The notes below the pieces were generated by a model. The model saw only the letters and a list, made by a program, of their open reading frames with translations, made no database searches and was not told where the DNA came from. Below are positions 1-8,240 of a stretch of DNA of 17,724 nt, one piece after another. Source of the stretch: Anaerolineales bacterium Chloro_02 (GTDB lineage Bacteria; Chloroflexota; Anaerolineae; Anaerolineales; Anaerolineaceae); NCBI GenBank assembly GCA_001603765.1, contig LUZV01000070.1, positions 1 to 17,724 of the forward strand, in the 5' to 3' direction. The translations under genes were made by a program, and so were the position numbers. Positions within the stretch are counted from its first letter, which is position 1. Each line of letters opens with the position of its first letter.

Positions 1-2127
1 CACGACCCTTTCGACAATTTCGCCAAAAGGCATCGCGGGGTTAGCCTGTCCTTCATAAGATCCGATGATGATCAGGTCATAATCACGGTCTTGAGTCTCC
101 GCCACAATCGCGTTGGCTGGATCTTCACCGCGAACGATCTGTAGATTCGCATTACCCGGAATATTCCCGAGCTGAGTCATCACAACTTCCTGCAGGAAAG
201 CCATCTCGTCTTCGTAAAGTTCCTCGTCCAGGTCTTTATCCACAACTCTTACAAAGTCGATGGTGGCATGATCCGCCTCAGCCAGGTCCTCCGCTAATTG
301 GATAGCCAGCTTACAATGCAAGCCGCCGCCAACTGGCACAAGGATATCCTCAATCCGGTCAATCCCCCGATCAAATAATACCCCTACGTTTGTCAATCCC
401 GAACGGATGATCGCGTCCAGATTTTCGCCGAACGCGACCTGCTCTTGCTCAGAAACAGGCCATTTAAAGAGCATCAGCCGGACGTTATTATCGCCTTTCA
501 TCTCATCAATAATCCCGTTAGCAACGGAAGCCCCCGTGACGGTTTTTGAGTACATCGGCACATTGCGTTCCACCGCGTACTTGATAAATTTTTCGAGGGT
601 ATATTGCCTGGAGCTGTTCAGTTTCGCTCGCGCTTCCACATCCTCTGCCGCCTGGCGATCTACCACCTGAAGCAAGCAAAGGTTCATTTCATTATCCGCG
701 TTAGCGATCCTCGAGCCTAACCTCACCACGTTCTCTAACCCACTCGCGTCCTGTACCGGCACCACAAGGCGATATCGACCTGGGTCCTGACTGCGTTTAT
801 GTTCAGTCTGCCATGCTTGCACACCAAGTTTTGCGTAATAATAAACAGCAAAAATCGCTAAAACTCCGCTCATGAATACTATCGCCTTCAACTCGGAATA
901 ACGCAGCACAATCAGACAGACAAGAGAGGCAACGATCGGCGTTAGCGGAAAAGCCGGCACCTTAAAGGGACGATGGATGTATGGGTATTTTTTGCGCAGA
1001 GTGATCATCGACATGTTCGAGAGCAGCAAGACAAATAAATACCCGCCAGAGGTGATGTAGCTTAAAAAGTCCACAGCCCCAACCAATGTGACAAAAACCG
1101 AAACGCCGCCAATTACTAAAATGGCGAAATATGGAACACGCGCCTGATTAAGCCTGGAAAGGAATAAAGGCCAGGCGCCGTCCCGGCTGAGTGTAAAGCT
1201 CTCGCGGGTCGCAGAGAGCATTGAAGAGTTGATAGAGGTCAGCGCGCCGACCATGCCGGCAATGCCGATCAGTGTTGCCCCGGGAGTGCCCAGAAAGATG
1301 CGGATCGTATCGGAAATCGCCGTCTCGGAGCCCGCGATTTGATTCGAGGTTCCCATCGCCACTGTCACCACCAGGGTGTAAACCAAAACAACCAAAAAGA
1401 GGCTGATCATAATCGCCAATGGAATATTTTTTGTCGGGTTCTTCACTTCTTCAGCGTCATCAGCGATCACCTCAAACCCCACGTACATGGCGTAAATCAG
1501 CGCGATTGTTTTAAGGATTATTCCGATGTTAGCGATGGGGTTTTCTGAGGTAAACCAACGTCCGGTTGGCAATAAGGTAGCAGTGTTGAAGCCAAGAGGC
1601 GAAACGAAGCCCGCAATGAGATAAATCGCGAATGCCGCCAGCAAGCTCAGACCCATCACAACTTGCAGATTCCCCACTTTGGTGACCCCAAGAATGTTCA
1701 GAATCACAAACACCAGGATCGCGCCGATCGCGACCGCGGCGATCCCCCAGGCGCTCTCAGCCAAGCCGGGCACAAAGATAGAAACCGAGTAGGCAAACCC
1801 CACCGCGGAAAGGGCTGTGTAGAAGGTGCTCGAGATGCAGTCCATGGAGCCAACCAGAAAGGCGAGCAGCCCCTTACCCCAGGCTTCGCGCACATAGGTC
1901 ATTGCGCCGCCAGTCTCCGGATAGGTGGTCGCGAGCTCACAGTAGTTCAGCGCGATGCTGAAGCTCAGAATACCAGCGATCAAGACCGCCCAGATGGCAG
2001 CTGGACCAGCGACCGAGGCTGCATGCCCTGTCAGCAGAAAAACACCTGATCCGAGTGTGCCAGCGGTTCCAAGCATAACCACTTGCATCAGATTTAATTG
2101 CCGTTTTAGTGTCTTTTTATGAGCCAT
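1..2127 (-). CDS. APC-family amino-acid permease with C-terminal tandem USP domains (partial, C-terminus off the left edge)
   Basis: Reading the minus strand from an ATG at 2127-2125 gives 709 codons with no stop before the window edge, so the C-terminus is missing. An AAGGG ribosome site lies 5 nt upstream of the ATG. Residues 1 to about 440 form a 12-to-14-helix amino acid-polyamine-organocation transporter. The first helix has a GTAGTLGSG-type glycine-rich start, followed by an ETGGAMTYVREAWG segment typical of the family. Residues about 449-590 and 593-709 look like two universal-stress domains; the second begins EDILVPV and has DLIIIGS near residues 685-690. In the second domain the usual G-2x-G-9x-G(S/T) nucleotide motif is degraded: G689 and G702 remain, but E692 and E703 replace the other key positions, so ATP binding is doubtful. 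The likely role is amino-acid uptake at the inner membrane with a cytosolic regulatory tail. The substrate cannot be told from sequence. Confidence 0.9.
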   Translation of the reverse strand, partial: MAHKKTLKRQLNLMQVVMLGTAGTLGSGVFLLTGHAASVAGPAAIWAVLIAGILSFSIALNYCELATTYPETGGAMTYVREAWGKGLLAFLVGSMDCISSTFYTALSAVGFAYSVSIFVPGLAESAWGIAAVAIGAILVFVILNILGVTKVGNLQVVMGLSLLAAFAIYLIAGFVSPLGFNTATLLPTGRWFTSENPIANIGIILKTIALIYAMYVGFEVIADDAEEVKNPTKNIPLAIMISLFLVVLVYTLVVTVAMGTSNQIAGSETAISDTIRIFLGTPGATLIGIAGMVGALTSINSSMLSATRESFTLSRDGAWPLFLSRLNQARVPYFAILVIGGVSVFVTLVGAVDFLSYITSGGYLFVLLLSNMSMITLRKKYPYIHRPFKVPAFPLTPIVASLVCLIVLRYSELKAIVFMSGVLAIFAVYYYAKLGVQAWQTEHKRSQDPGRYRLVVPVQDASGLENVVRLGSRIANADNEMNLCLLQVVDRQAAEDVEARAKLNSSRQYTLEKFIKYAVERNVPMYSKTVTGASVANGIIDEMKGDNNVRLMLFKWPVSEQEQVAFGENLDAIIRSGLTNVGVLFDRGIDRIEDILVPVGGGLHCKLAIQLAEDLAEADHATIDFVRVVDKDLDEELYEDEMAFLQEVVMTQLGNIPGNANLQIVRGEDPANAIVAETQDRDYDLIIIGSYEGQANPAMPFGEIVERVV

Positions 2128-2151
2128 TTTGACCCTTTCCCTTCAACACAG

Positions 2152-2186
2152 AAGTCCGATTTTAGTTATACACCTTCATCGGACTT
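2152..2186. promoter_or_regulatory. 9-bp perfect inverted repeat around the likely permease promoter
   Basis: AAGTCCGAT (2152-2160) is repeated as its exact reverse complement ATCGGACTT (2178-2186), with a 17-bp spacer. On the minus strand the spacer holds TATAAC (2170-2165), a plausible -10 element about 38 nt from the permease ATG. No convincing -35 is present. The arms could be a repressor or activator site straddling the promoter. If transcription starts further upstream, they would instead form a hairpin in the leader RNA. The rest of the 268-bp divergent gap (2128-2395) is AT-rich and shows no gene. Confidence 0.5.
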
Positions 2187-2346
2187 TAGATATTTTCTAT
2201 TTAGTTGACGACATTATTATATTCCTGAAACCAGATTTAGCGGGATCAAACCATCTTTAAAAAAACGCGCCGCAGCCCCAGGCGTTCTCATTCTCACAAA
2301 AATATCAATGAGCCCCGACATGTTATTCATCTTTGCTATTTTCCGT

Positions 2347-2352
2347 TACAAT
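2347..2352 (+). promoter_or_regulatory. Candidate -10 element for the M20 peptidase gene
   Basis: TACAAT lies 43 nt before the ATG at 2396 in the divergent intergenic region. It matches the bacterial -10 consensus at five of six positions. No good -35 hexamer sits 16-18 nt upstream, so this is only a candidate. Confidence 0.3.
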
Positions 2353-2395
2353 AGCATAAAAAAGCAGCACGTTCTTCACGTTCTGGAGGAATAAT

Positions 2396-4072
2396 ATGCA
2401 TCCATTTACACTAATTCTGATTGCCCTGGCGGCCATTCTTTTAATAATCATCGGCATTGTCCTCTACCGCACCAGCCGCTTCGCCATCGAACTCCCCGAA
2501 ACCAGCCCAATCTTGCTGGACGAAATTGACGGCGAAGAAGTTGCCAGGCACATCGGGCTTGCCATCCAACTGAAAACCATCAGCCACTCCGACCCCGAAA
2601 AGGTCAATCCGCTTCCGTTCGAAGGCTTACGCAATCTGCTTCAGATGCTCTACCCTCAGGCAGAAGATCATCTGACCCGCGAAGTCATTAATGGCGGCGC
2701 GCTGCTCTACAAATGGCAAGGCTCTGACCCCAGCCTGGAGCCAATCGCCCTTGCCGCGCATCAAGATGTTGTGCCAGCCAATGAAGCCCCCGATTCCGGC
2801 TGGACCTATCCGCCTTTCTCAGGCGAAGTTGCCGACGGCTACGTTTGGGGGCGCGGCGCGCTGGATTGTAAAGGGCAGCTTATCGCAATTATGGAGGCGG
2901 TCAACAACCTCATCCGCCAGGGTTTCGAACCTCGCCGCACTATCTATCTTCTTTTCGGTCACGACGAAGAAGTCAGCGGATCGCGCGGCGCGGCTGAGCT
3001 TGCCCGCGTACTTGAGGAGCGCGGCGTCAGCCTGGCGCTGCTGCTCGATGAAGGCGGCGCCATCACCAGCGGCACCTTGCCCGGCATCAATTCGCCTGTC
3101 GCCATGATTGGCGTAACCGAGAAGGGTCATCTCACCCTTAAGCTCAAAGCCACCACTCAAGCCGGTCACGCTTCAACGCCTCCATCCCAGACCGCCATTG
3201 GCGCGCTCAGCCTCGCCATCGCTACACTCGAAAGCAACCCTTTCCCGCAGCATCTCGATATGATCGAATTTATGATGAGTTTCGTCGGCAGTGAGCTCCC
3301 CTTCGCCCAACGTATGATGCTTGCCAACCCATGGCTGTTTGGTGGGGCGGTTAAACGCAAACTGCGCGCGAATCCGATGACCGACGCCAACACCCGCACC
3401 ACCATCGCCCCAACCGTGCTGCGCGCTGGCGCCGCAGAGAACGTCCTGCCCGCTACCGCCGAAGGGCTGATCAATCTGCGCATCTTCCCTGGTGAAACCG
3501 TTCGCGAGACGTACGAACGCATTTACGATCTGGTCGCAGACGCGCACCTGGAGGTCTTGCCGCAACATGGGGAAACCCTCGAAAGCGACCATACCTGGGA
3601 ACCAACTGAAATCTCTAACATCGATTCTCCCCAATTTCATCTGCTGTCGCGTTTGGCGCGGTCAGTCTACCCCGACGCGCTTGTGGCTCCCTACATGATG
3701 AATGGCGCAACCGATTCGCGCCACTATACCAGCCTCTCGCGCTACATCTTCCGCTTCTCGCCCATTGTTCTCACTCAGGAAGATCAGGATTCGGTTCACG
3801 GCGTCAACGAACGCCTGTCGTTCGAGAACGCCGCCCGCATGGTTAGCTTTATGCAGGGGCTCATTCGCGCCGCTAACGAGCTGGATTTTTCAGCTCCGCT
3901 CGAAGAAGATGAGGGTATTGAGGGCAACGCCGAGCTGCGAGAAGAACAGCCTTTACCCGTCAAACCTTTGCGCAAGGCTAAGAGGGTTACAGAGGTTGAA
4001 GAAGAGTTGGAACCTCTGCCAGAAGATGACGAGCCGCTGGTCGTTAAGCCCATCAAAAAGTCTGACTCATAA
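2396..4072 (+). CDS. Membrane-anchored M20 family metallopeptidase (PM20D1/carboxypeptidase S-like)
   Basis: The ATG at 2396 follows a strong TGGAGGA ribosome site. The 558-residue protein starts with one hydrophobic segment (about residues 3-23), an uncleaved signal anchor or signal peptide. The M20 di-zinc motifs are intact: H122 and D124 (AAHQDVVPA), bridging D157 in GRGALDCKG, the catalytic Glu pair E191/E192 in GHDEE, D218 in LLDEGG, and H443 in GATDSRHY. The region after about residue 225 fits the M20 dimerisation lid before the return to the catalytic fold. The closest known types are carboxypeptidase S and PM20D1 enzymes, which cleave (or form) N-blocked amino acids and small peptides. 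The exact substrate is not predictable. The last 60 or so residues are a charged tail of alternating acidic and basic stretches that is not part of the M20 fold. The gene is followed closely by the HAD gene. Confidence 0.92.
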   Translation: MHPFTLILIALAAILLIIIGIVLYRTSRFAIELPETSPILLDEIDGEEVARHIGLAIQLKTISHSDPEKVNPLPFEGLRNLLQMLYPQAEDHLTREVINGGALLYKWQGSDPSLEPIALAAHQDVVPANEAPDSGWTYPPFSGEVADGYVWGRGALDCKGQLIAIMEAVNNLIRQGFEPRRTIYLLFGHDEEVSGSRGAAELARVLEERGVSLALLLDEGGAITSGTLPGINSPVAMIGVTEKGHLTLKLKATTQAGHASTPPSQTAIGALSLAIATLESNPFPQHLDMIEFMMSFVGSELPFAQRMMLANPWLFGGAVKRKLRANPMTDANTRTTIAPTVLRAGAAENVLPATAEGLINLRIFPGETVRETYERIYDLVADAHLEVLPQHGETLESDHTWEPTEISNIDSPQFHLLSRLARSVYPDALVAPYMMNGATDSRHYTSLSRYIFRFSPIVLTQEDQDSVHGVNERLSFENAARMVSFMQGLIRAANELDFSAPLEEDEGIEGNAELREEQPLPVKPLRKAKRVTEVEEELEPLPEDDEPLVVKPIKKSDS

Positions 4073-4096
4073 ATCAGAACAGACCTCTTGACTGAC

Positions 4097-4819
4097 ATGA
4101 GCTCCATTTTTCCCTCCCCGACACTCGACCGGGCGCGAGTCCGCGCGCTTTTATTTGACGTGGACGGAACCTTATCGGACAGCGACGATCACATGGTCAG
4201 TCAATTTCAGCGCCGCCTTAAGTTCCTGGACAGGATCTTTAAGCCGGGCAGCGCGCATCAGTTGGCACGCTGGCTGGTTTATGCTGCAGAGACCCCCGGC
4301 AATTGGCTGCTGGAAATAGCGGACCGCCTGAATTTGGATCCATTGCTCGCCACGATTCTTGATCGAAAAGCAGCCAAGGCAGACCCGATCCCAGCCAATT
4401 TTCCGTTGATTCCGGGGGTTGTGCCGATGCTTGAGAGTCTCAGCGGGCGCTATCTTCTTGCTGTCGTATCCGCTCGCAACGAAGTGACCACCCAACATTT
4501 CTTACGTGTTAATCAGATCGAGTCCTATTTCCCGGTGGTTGTAACATCCCAGACCTGCCCCCGCACCAAACCGTTCGCGGATCCGCTTCACTACGCCGCT
4601 GAGCAATTGGGCGTGCCGATTGAACAATGCCTGATGATTGGCGACACCGTCACAGACGTCCGCGCCGCCAAAGCAGCCGGAGCGCAGTCGCTCTCGGTTT
4701 TGTGCGGCTTTGGTCTCGAAAAGGAACTGCGCCGCGCGGGCACTCAAGAAATTCTCGCGCTCACCAGCGACCTTGCCACCTATCTCACATCCCAATCATC
4801 AATCCCTGATTTAACATAG
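4097..4819 (+). CDS. HAD-superfamily hydrolase (phosphoglycolate phosphatase-like)
   Basis: The 240-residue protein carries all four HAD motifs: D21/D23 in FDVDGT (nucleophile and acid/base), S125 in VVSAR, K158 in RTKPF, and D183/D187 in GDTVTD. A helical cap of about 80 residues lies between motifs I and II, as in the Gph/PGMB-like branch. It is probably a cytosolic phosphatase acting on a small phosphorylated metabolite; the substrate is unknown. I chose the ATG at 4097. A TTG at 4088 is in frame and would add three residues (MTD), but neither start has a clear Shine-Dalgarno site. It lies 24 bp after the M20 stop, so the two genes are probably co-transcribed. Its stop is only 8 bp from the stop of the convergent exporter gene, with no obvious terminator between them. 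Confidence 0.88.
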   Translation: MSSIFPSPTLDRARVRALLFDVDGTLSDSDDHMVSQFQRRLKFLDRIFKPGSAHQLARWLVYAAETPGNWLLEIADRLNLDPLLATILDRKAAKADPIPANFPLIPGVVPMLESLSGRYLLAVVSARNEVTTQHFLRVNQIESYFPVVVTSQTCPRTKPFADPLHYAAEQLGVPIEQCLMIGDTVTDVRAAKAAGAQSLSVLCGFGLEKELRRAGTQEILALTSDLATYLTSQSSIPDLT

Positions 4820-4827
4820 GGTTTGTC

Positions 4828-6141
4828 TTAATCAGCCGTCAGATCGTCATCAGTCAGCACGCCGCCCTCTTTTTGCAGGTCAAGGGTGTTCACCCGGCGA
4901 TCCACCATTCCAACAATCCCGATGATCAAACAGAATGCACCGCCAATCACGTACGTAATCTGCGTGCCAAAACGGTCAGCGATTGGGGCGGCTAAAAACA
5001 ACCCAATCGGCATCATTCCCAGGCTCAGGCTCCCGAGTAACGTCAACACGCGCCCATGCTTCTCAGAAGGCACCTTGGTTAGGAGTAGCGGGAGTGATGC
5101 GCCATTAGTAAAGGAGGACATCAGCCCGACGATACCAAACGCAACCAAGGACCAGGAAAAATGATTTGCTGGAACCAATCCAAAAAGAAGCATACCAGCC
5201 CCAATTCCCAAAATTCCCATCAAAATTGTCCAGACTCTGCGCTTAAAACCGCCCCAAACTCCCAAAAGAAGTCCGCCAGCAATGCCTCCAATTCCCATCG
5301 CGACCTGCAGCCAAGCCAGCTCTTGCGCGCCCTTACCGAAAAAGTTGATAACATGCAGCGGCGTAAGATTGCTTCCGGGCGAGAGAGCCATGTTGATCAG
5401 GCTCGCCATCATGATCATCATCAACAATCCTGGCCACGTCACCACATAGCGAATCGCCTCGCGAACATCGGCGATTAACATTTTTGGGGAAACCATGCCA
5501 ACCTGCGGCTTGTTTTTTGGCTCTGGCACCCGCACAAAAATCATCAGACCGATCGCGATCGCCGCGGTAACAATATCCACCGCCAACACACCCTGCATCG
5601 GGACCAACTCCAAAAGCAAAGCGCCCAAGGCGGGCGAAAATACATTGATCATACCGTCCGCAGCCTGATTGATCCCTCCCAGACGCGTCAGGTGCTCCTT
5701 AGGCACCATCAGCATGGTTGCCGCGGTGCGCGCCGGTCCCTGGAACACACCAGCCGCTGAGCGAACGAGCAGAATTGCAATAATTTGCCAAATCCGGACT
5801 GTGCCTGAGGCAAACAGCAGCGCCAAAACAACCGTCGCCAACGCCACAATCAGGTCGGCAATAATCATCACCCTCTTACGATTCCAGCGGTCAACCAACG
5901 CGCCGACAAACGGACCGAGCACAATATTTGGAAAAAGCGCCGCAGTAGTAGCAGTCGCCAAAACCGCGGCGGATCCTGTTTCTTTGGTCACATACCAAAC
6001 CAGCGCGAACTGCACCAGGGCGCTGCCAACCAGCGAGACAATCTGCCCAATCCCCATTGGCAGATAATTGCCCAGCCAACCCTGAGTATGCCCGTTTTCT
6101 CCCGGGTTGCTGGTTCTAATTTCGCTTTTAAATTCTGTCAT
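4828..6141 (-). CDS. MFS exporter, macrolide-efflux (MefA/MFS_3)-like
   Basis: The 437-residue protein has about 12 hydrophobic segments in a 6+6 arrangement. A canonical MFS motif A lies between helices 2 and 3 (G80 A L V D84 R W N R88 K R). The overall pattern, including the PARTAATMLMVP stretch after helix 4, resembles the MefA-like enterobactin/macrolide exporter branch. It probably exports a hydrophobic compound by proton antiport, but the substrate cannot be inferred. The chosen ATG (6141) has AAGGA 7 nt upstream; an in-frame TTG at 6168 would add nine residues but lies in the T-run of a terminator and lacks a ribosome site. The gene is downstream of pepF on the same strand, separated by that terminator, which leaves no room for an ordinary promoter after it. 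Confidence 0.88.
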   Translation of the reverse strand: MTEFKSEIRTSNPGENGHTQGWLGNYLPMGIGQIVSLVGSALVQFALVWYVTKETGSAAVLATATTAALFPNIVLGPFVGALVDRWNRKRVMIIADLIVALATVVLALLFASGTVRIWQIIAILLVRSAAGVFQGPARTAATMLMVPKEHLTRLGGINQAADGMINVFSPALGALLLELVPMQGVLAVDIVTAAIAIGLMIFVRVPEPKNKPQVGMVSPKMLIADVREAIRYVVTWPGLLMMIMMASLINMALSPGSNLTPLHVINFFGKGAQELAWLQVAMGIGGIAGGLLLGVWGGFKRRVWTILMGILGIGAGMLLFGLVPANHFSWSLVAFGIVGLMSSFTNGASLPLLLTKVPSEKHGRVLTLLGSLSLGMMPIGLFLAAPIADRFGTQITYVIGGAFCLIIGIVGMVDRRVNTLDLQKEGGVLTDDDLTAD

Positions 6142-6166
6142 TAGACTATCCTTGCGCCATTCGCGC

Positions 6167-6210
6167 AAAAAAAGGCACGAAGCGACATCTACAGTACTGC
6201 CGCTTCGCGC
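6167..6210 (-). terminator. Rho-independent terminator/possible attenuator between pepF and the MFS gene
   Basis: On the minus strand GCGCGAAGCG (6210-6201) pairs with CGCTTCGTGC (6184-6175) over 10 bp with one G-U pair and a 16-nt loop. The stem is followed by a C and then seven T residues (6173-6167). This is a textbook intrinsic terminator 15 nt after the pepF stop codon. A second small hairpin follows immediately: TTGCGC (6168-6163) with GCGCAA (6157-6152), loop GAATG. It abuts the AAGGA ribosome site of the exporter. Confidence 0.8.
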
Positions 6211-6225
6211 TAAAGAGTCAAAAAT

Positions 6226-8031
6226 CTATCCGATCGCGATATAGCGTTCGATCTGTTCACCAATCTGAGCCAAGGAGCCCGCCCAGAAAGATTTTGAGCG
6301 AATATCAATCCCAAACCGCGCTGCCAGGTCAGCCGCCTGAGCTTCGCCGGTACTGGCAAGCAGAGCCTTATAATCGCCCACAAACGCCTCACCGCGTTCG
6401 CGGTAAACGCTATAGAGCCCCTTGGCGAACAAACTGCCAAAAGCGTAGGGATAATTGTAGAACGAGAGCTCTGTGCTGTAGTAATGCGGCTTCCATGTCC
6501 AGGCGAACTTGTTCAGCACGTCCATATCAAGCCCGTCGCCGTAGGTCCGGCGCTGCGCGTCCAGCATCAATTCACATATTTCGTCCGCGGAAAGGGTTGA
6601 TTCTTTGCGCCGTTCAAAAACAGCTTTTTCAAAAATGAACCGGGAATAAATATCCACGATCGTTTGCGCGTCACTTGAGATGGTTGTTTCCAGAATCGCG
6701 CGTTCCTCAAGCGGATCGCTGACTGTTTTGAGGATCGCGTTAAAGACGATGGTTTCACACATGATGGACGCTGTTTCCGCCAAAGTCATGGGTGTGTTCG
6801 TCTGCATCGGGGTCTTTTGGGCTTGGTAAGCACAGTAATTGTGGAATCCGTGCCCAAGTTCGTGCGCCAAAGTCATCACCTGGTCAAACGAACCGTCAAA
6901 GTTAGCCATAATCCGGCTTTCCTTCACCGCGTCCACCCCCATACAAAACGCGCCGCCGCGTTTTCCGGGGCGCTGTTCCGCGTCAATCCAATGATTTTCG
7001 AAAGCGCCCTCAGCAAAAGAAGCTAACTCTGCTGAGAAACTTCCAAAATGCTCCAGGATCAACTCCCGCGCTTCTTCGAAGCTAAATTCCTTATTCACCT
7101 CGCCAATCGGGGCAAACAGGCTCCACCACGGCAATTTGTCCTGCCCCAGAACGCGCGCCTTTGCCTGAAAATAGCGCCTGAACATCGGCAGCGCGTCGTC
7201 CATTGCGCCAAGCATCGCCTCAAGGGTTTCGCGGTCAATCCTCGCCATTTGCAGCGAAGATTGCAGGCAGTCTTCCCGTCCGCGTTTGCGGTCAAGCGTC
7301 ACCACCTCACCTTTGACGCCATTCAAACAGGCAGCCAGAGGTTCCTTCATTTCTTCAAACACTTCCTGCTCGCGTTTGTAGGCGGCTTCTCTCACTTTCG
7401 CGTCCGGGTTTGAGCGCAGATTAATCAGCGCTGGCAGCGGCAGAGACTGCACCTTACCGTCGAGCTCAAAATCCACACTTTTTTGTGAGGTCAGCAAGCC
7501 CTGCAGGTTGCCCCAGGCGCTGCCGCCCGAGAGCGTCAGCTCATTGGCAAGCACTTCTTCGGGCTCAGACATCAGAAACCGGCTTTCTTTTGCCATCTCA
7601 AGCAGGCGGAACGCATGCTCGTGCGCTGCTCCGGGGATTTTTAGCGCTTCGTCCAATCGGACGCCAAGAGCGCCAAGCCAGGCGTTGATCCGCACGCTGA
7701 GATTCTGCAGCGGGAGCATGGCGATCGCCAGCCTGGAGTGAAGCTGCTCGGCTGCCTTGTTAAACGAATCGGTGGAAATAATCGCGCCCAGAAACGCAAA
7801 GATTTTGCCCGCCTTCAGTTGGAGTTCATTAGCCTCTTCCACGTAGTCATTCAATACGTGGTTCAGGGCTTCAGGGGAGGTGGCAGGATCGAGCAAAGGC
7901 AGGTATTCGCTTTCGAATGCCTGCGTAGCATCCTGGATGGATTTTTGCACAGCCTCGATATCCGCTGCCAGCGCCGGGTCATCCAGCGAAAGATATAAAG
8001 CCGAAAGATCCCATCGTGGGGGTGTAGTCAT
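6226..8031 (-). CDS. pepF: Oligoendopeptidase F, M3 family zinc metallopeptidase
   Basis: The 601-residue length matches PepF/M3-family oligoendopeptidases. The zinc motif is intact: H390, E391 and H394 in LAHELGHGFHNY, with the third ligand at E419 in LAETASIMCE. The C-terminal FYNYPYAFGSLFAKGLYS segment is another hallmark of the family and shapes the substrate pocket. The enzyme is expected in the cytosol, cutting peptides of roughly 6-20 residues during peptide use or turnover of internal fragments. The ATG at 8031 was chosen because AAGGAG lies 6 nt upstream; a start at 8058 would add nine residues but would overlap the promoter -10. It has its own promoter and is followed by the terminator at 6167-6210. 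Confidence 0.96.
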   Translation of the reverse strand: MTTPPRWDLSALYLSLDDPALAADIEAVQKSIQDATQAFESEYLPLLDPATSPEALNHVLNDYVEEANELQLKAGKIFAFLGAIISTDSFNKAAEQLHSRLAIAMLPLQNLSVRINAWLGALGVRLDEALKIPGAAHEHAFRLLEMAKESRFLMSEPEEVLANELTLSGGSAWGNLQGLLTSQKSVDFELDGKVQSLPLPALINLRSNPDAKVREAAYKREQEVFEEMKEPLAACLNGVKGEVVTLDRKRGREDCLQSSLQMARIDRETLEAMLGAMDDALPMFRRYFQAKARVLGQDKLPWWSLFAPIGEVNKEFSFEEARELILEHFGSFSAELASFAEGAFENHWIDAEQRPGKRGGAFCMGVDAVKESRIMANFDGSFDQVMTLAHELGHGFHNYCAYQAQKTPMQTNTPMTLAETASIMCETIVFNAILKTVSDPLEERAILETTISSDAQTIVDIYSRFIFEKAVFERRKESTLSADEICELMLDAQRRTYGDGLDMDVLNKFAWTWKPHYYSTELSFYNYPYAFGSLFAKGLYSVYRERGEAFVGDYKALLASTGEAQAADLAARFGIDIRSKSFWAGSLAQIGEQIERYIAIG

Positions 8032-8060
8032 TTGGTGCTCCTTAATTGCAAGATACAAAA

Positions 8061-8091
8061 ATTATAACTGGGCAGCCCCAATCCCTGTGAA
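8061..8091 (-). promoter_or_regulatory. Sigma-70-type promoter of pepF
   Basis: The minus strand shows TTCACA (8091-8086, five of six -35 consensus bases), a 19-bp spacer and a perfect TATAAT -10 (8066-8061). The predicted start is near 8054, giving a leader of about 23 nt before the AAGGAG/ATG of pepF. The spacer is longer than the ideal 17 bp. Confidence 0.55.
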
Positions 8092-8195
8092 GTTTGCATC
8101 ACTACCCGTGTTGCGGTGTTATCTGACTAACATTTTGGCAGAAATCCACATTCCCATCTTCACCTCCACAAACCCATCTGGCGGCTTTAGGGGAC

Positions 8196-8223
8196 AAAAA
8201 ACCCCCGGGGGTCCGAGGGTTTT
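8196..8223 (-). terminator. Strong Rho-independent terminator after the yugP-like gene (probably bidirectional)
   Basis: On the minus strand AAAACCCTCGG (8223-8213) pairs with CCGGGGGTTTT (8208-8198) in an 11-bp stem with one G-U pair and a 4-nt ACCC loop. The downstream arm runs into six T residues (8201-8196). It lies 17 bp after the stop of the membrane protease and closes the leftward gene series. The plus strand also reads as a stem followed by TTTT, so it may insulate in both directions. The remainder of the 209-bp gap (8032-8240) holds the pepF promoter and nothing else recognisable. Confidence 0.82.
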
Positions 8224-8240
8224 GCCTTTCAACTCAAAAA

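Noticed and set aside
1663..2049. 128-codon open frame on the plus strand
   Set aside because: It is antisense to the transmembrane part of the permease and its His/Gln/Arg/Asp-rich translation is a shadow of the hydrophobic codons opposite.
3173..3640. 155-codon open frame on the minus strand inside the M20 gene
   Set aside because: It is a shadow of the GC-rich M20 coding sequence, without a ribosome site or family features.
6146..6160. Four-codon minus-strand mini-ORF (MAQG) before the exporter as a leader peptide
   Set aside because: It has no ribosome site and lies after the terminator T-run, so it could not control that terminator by ribosome stalling.
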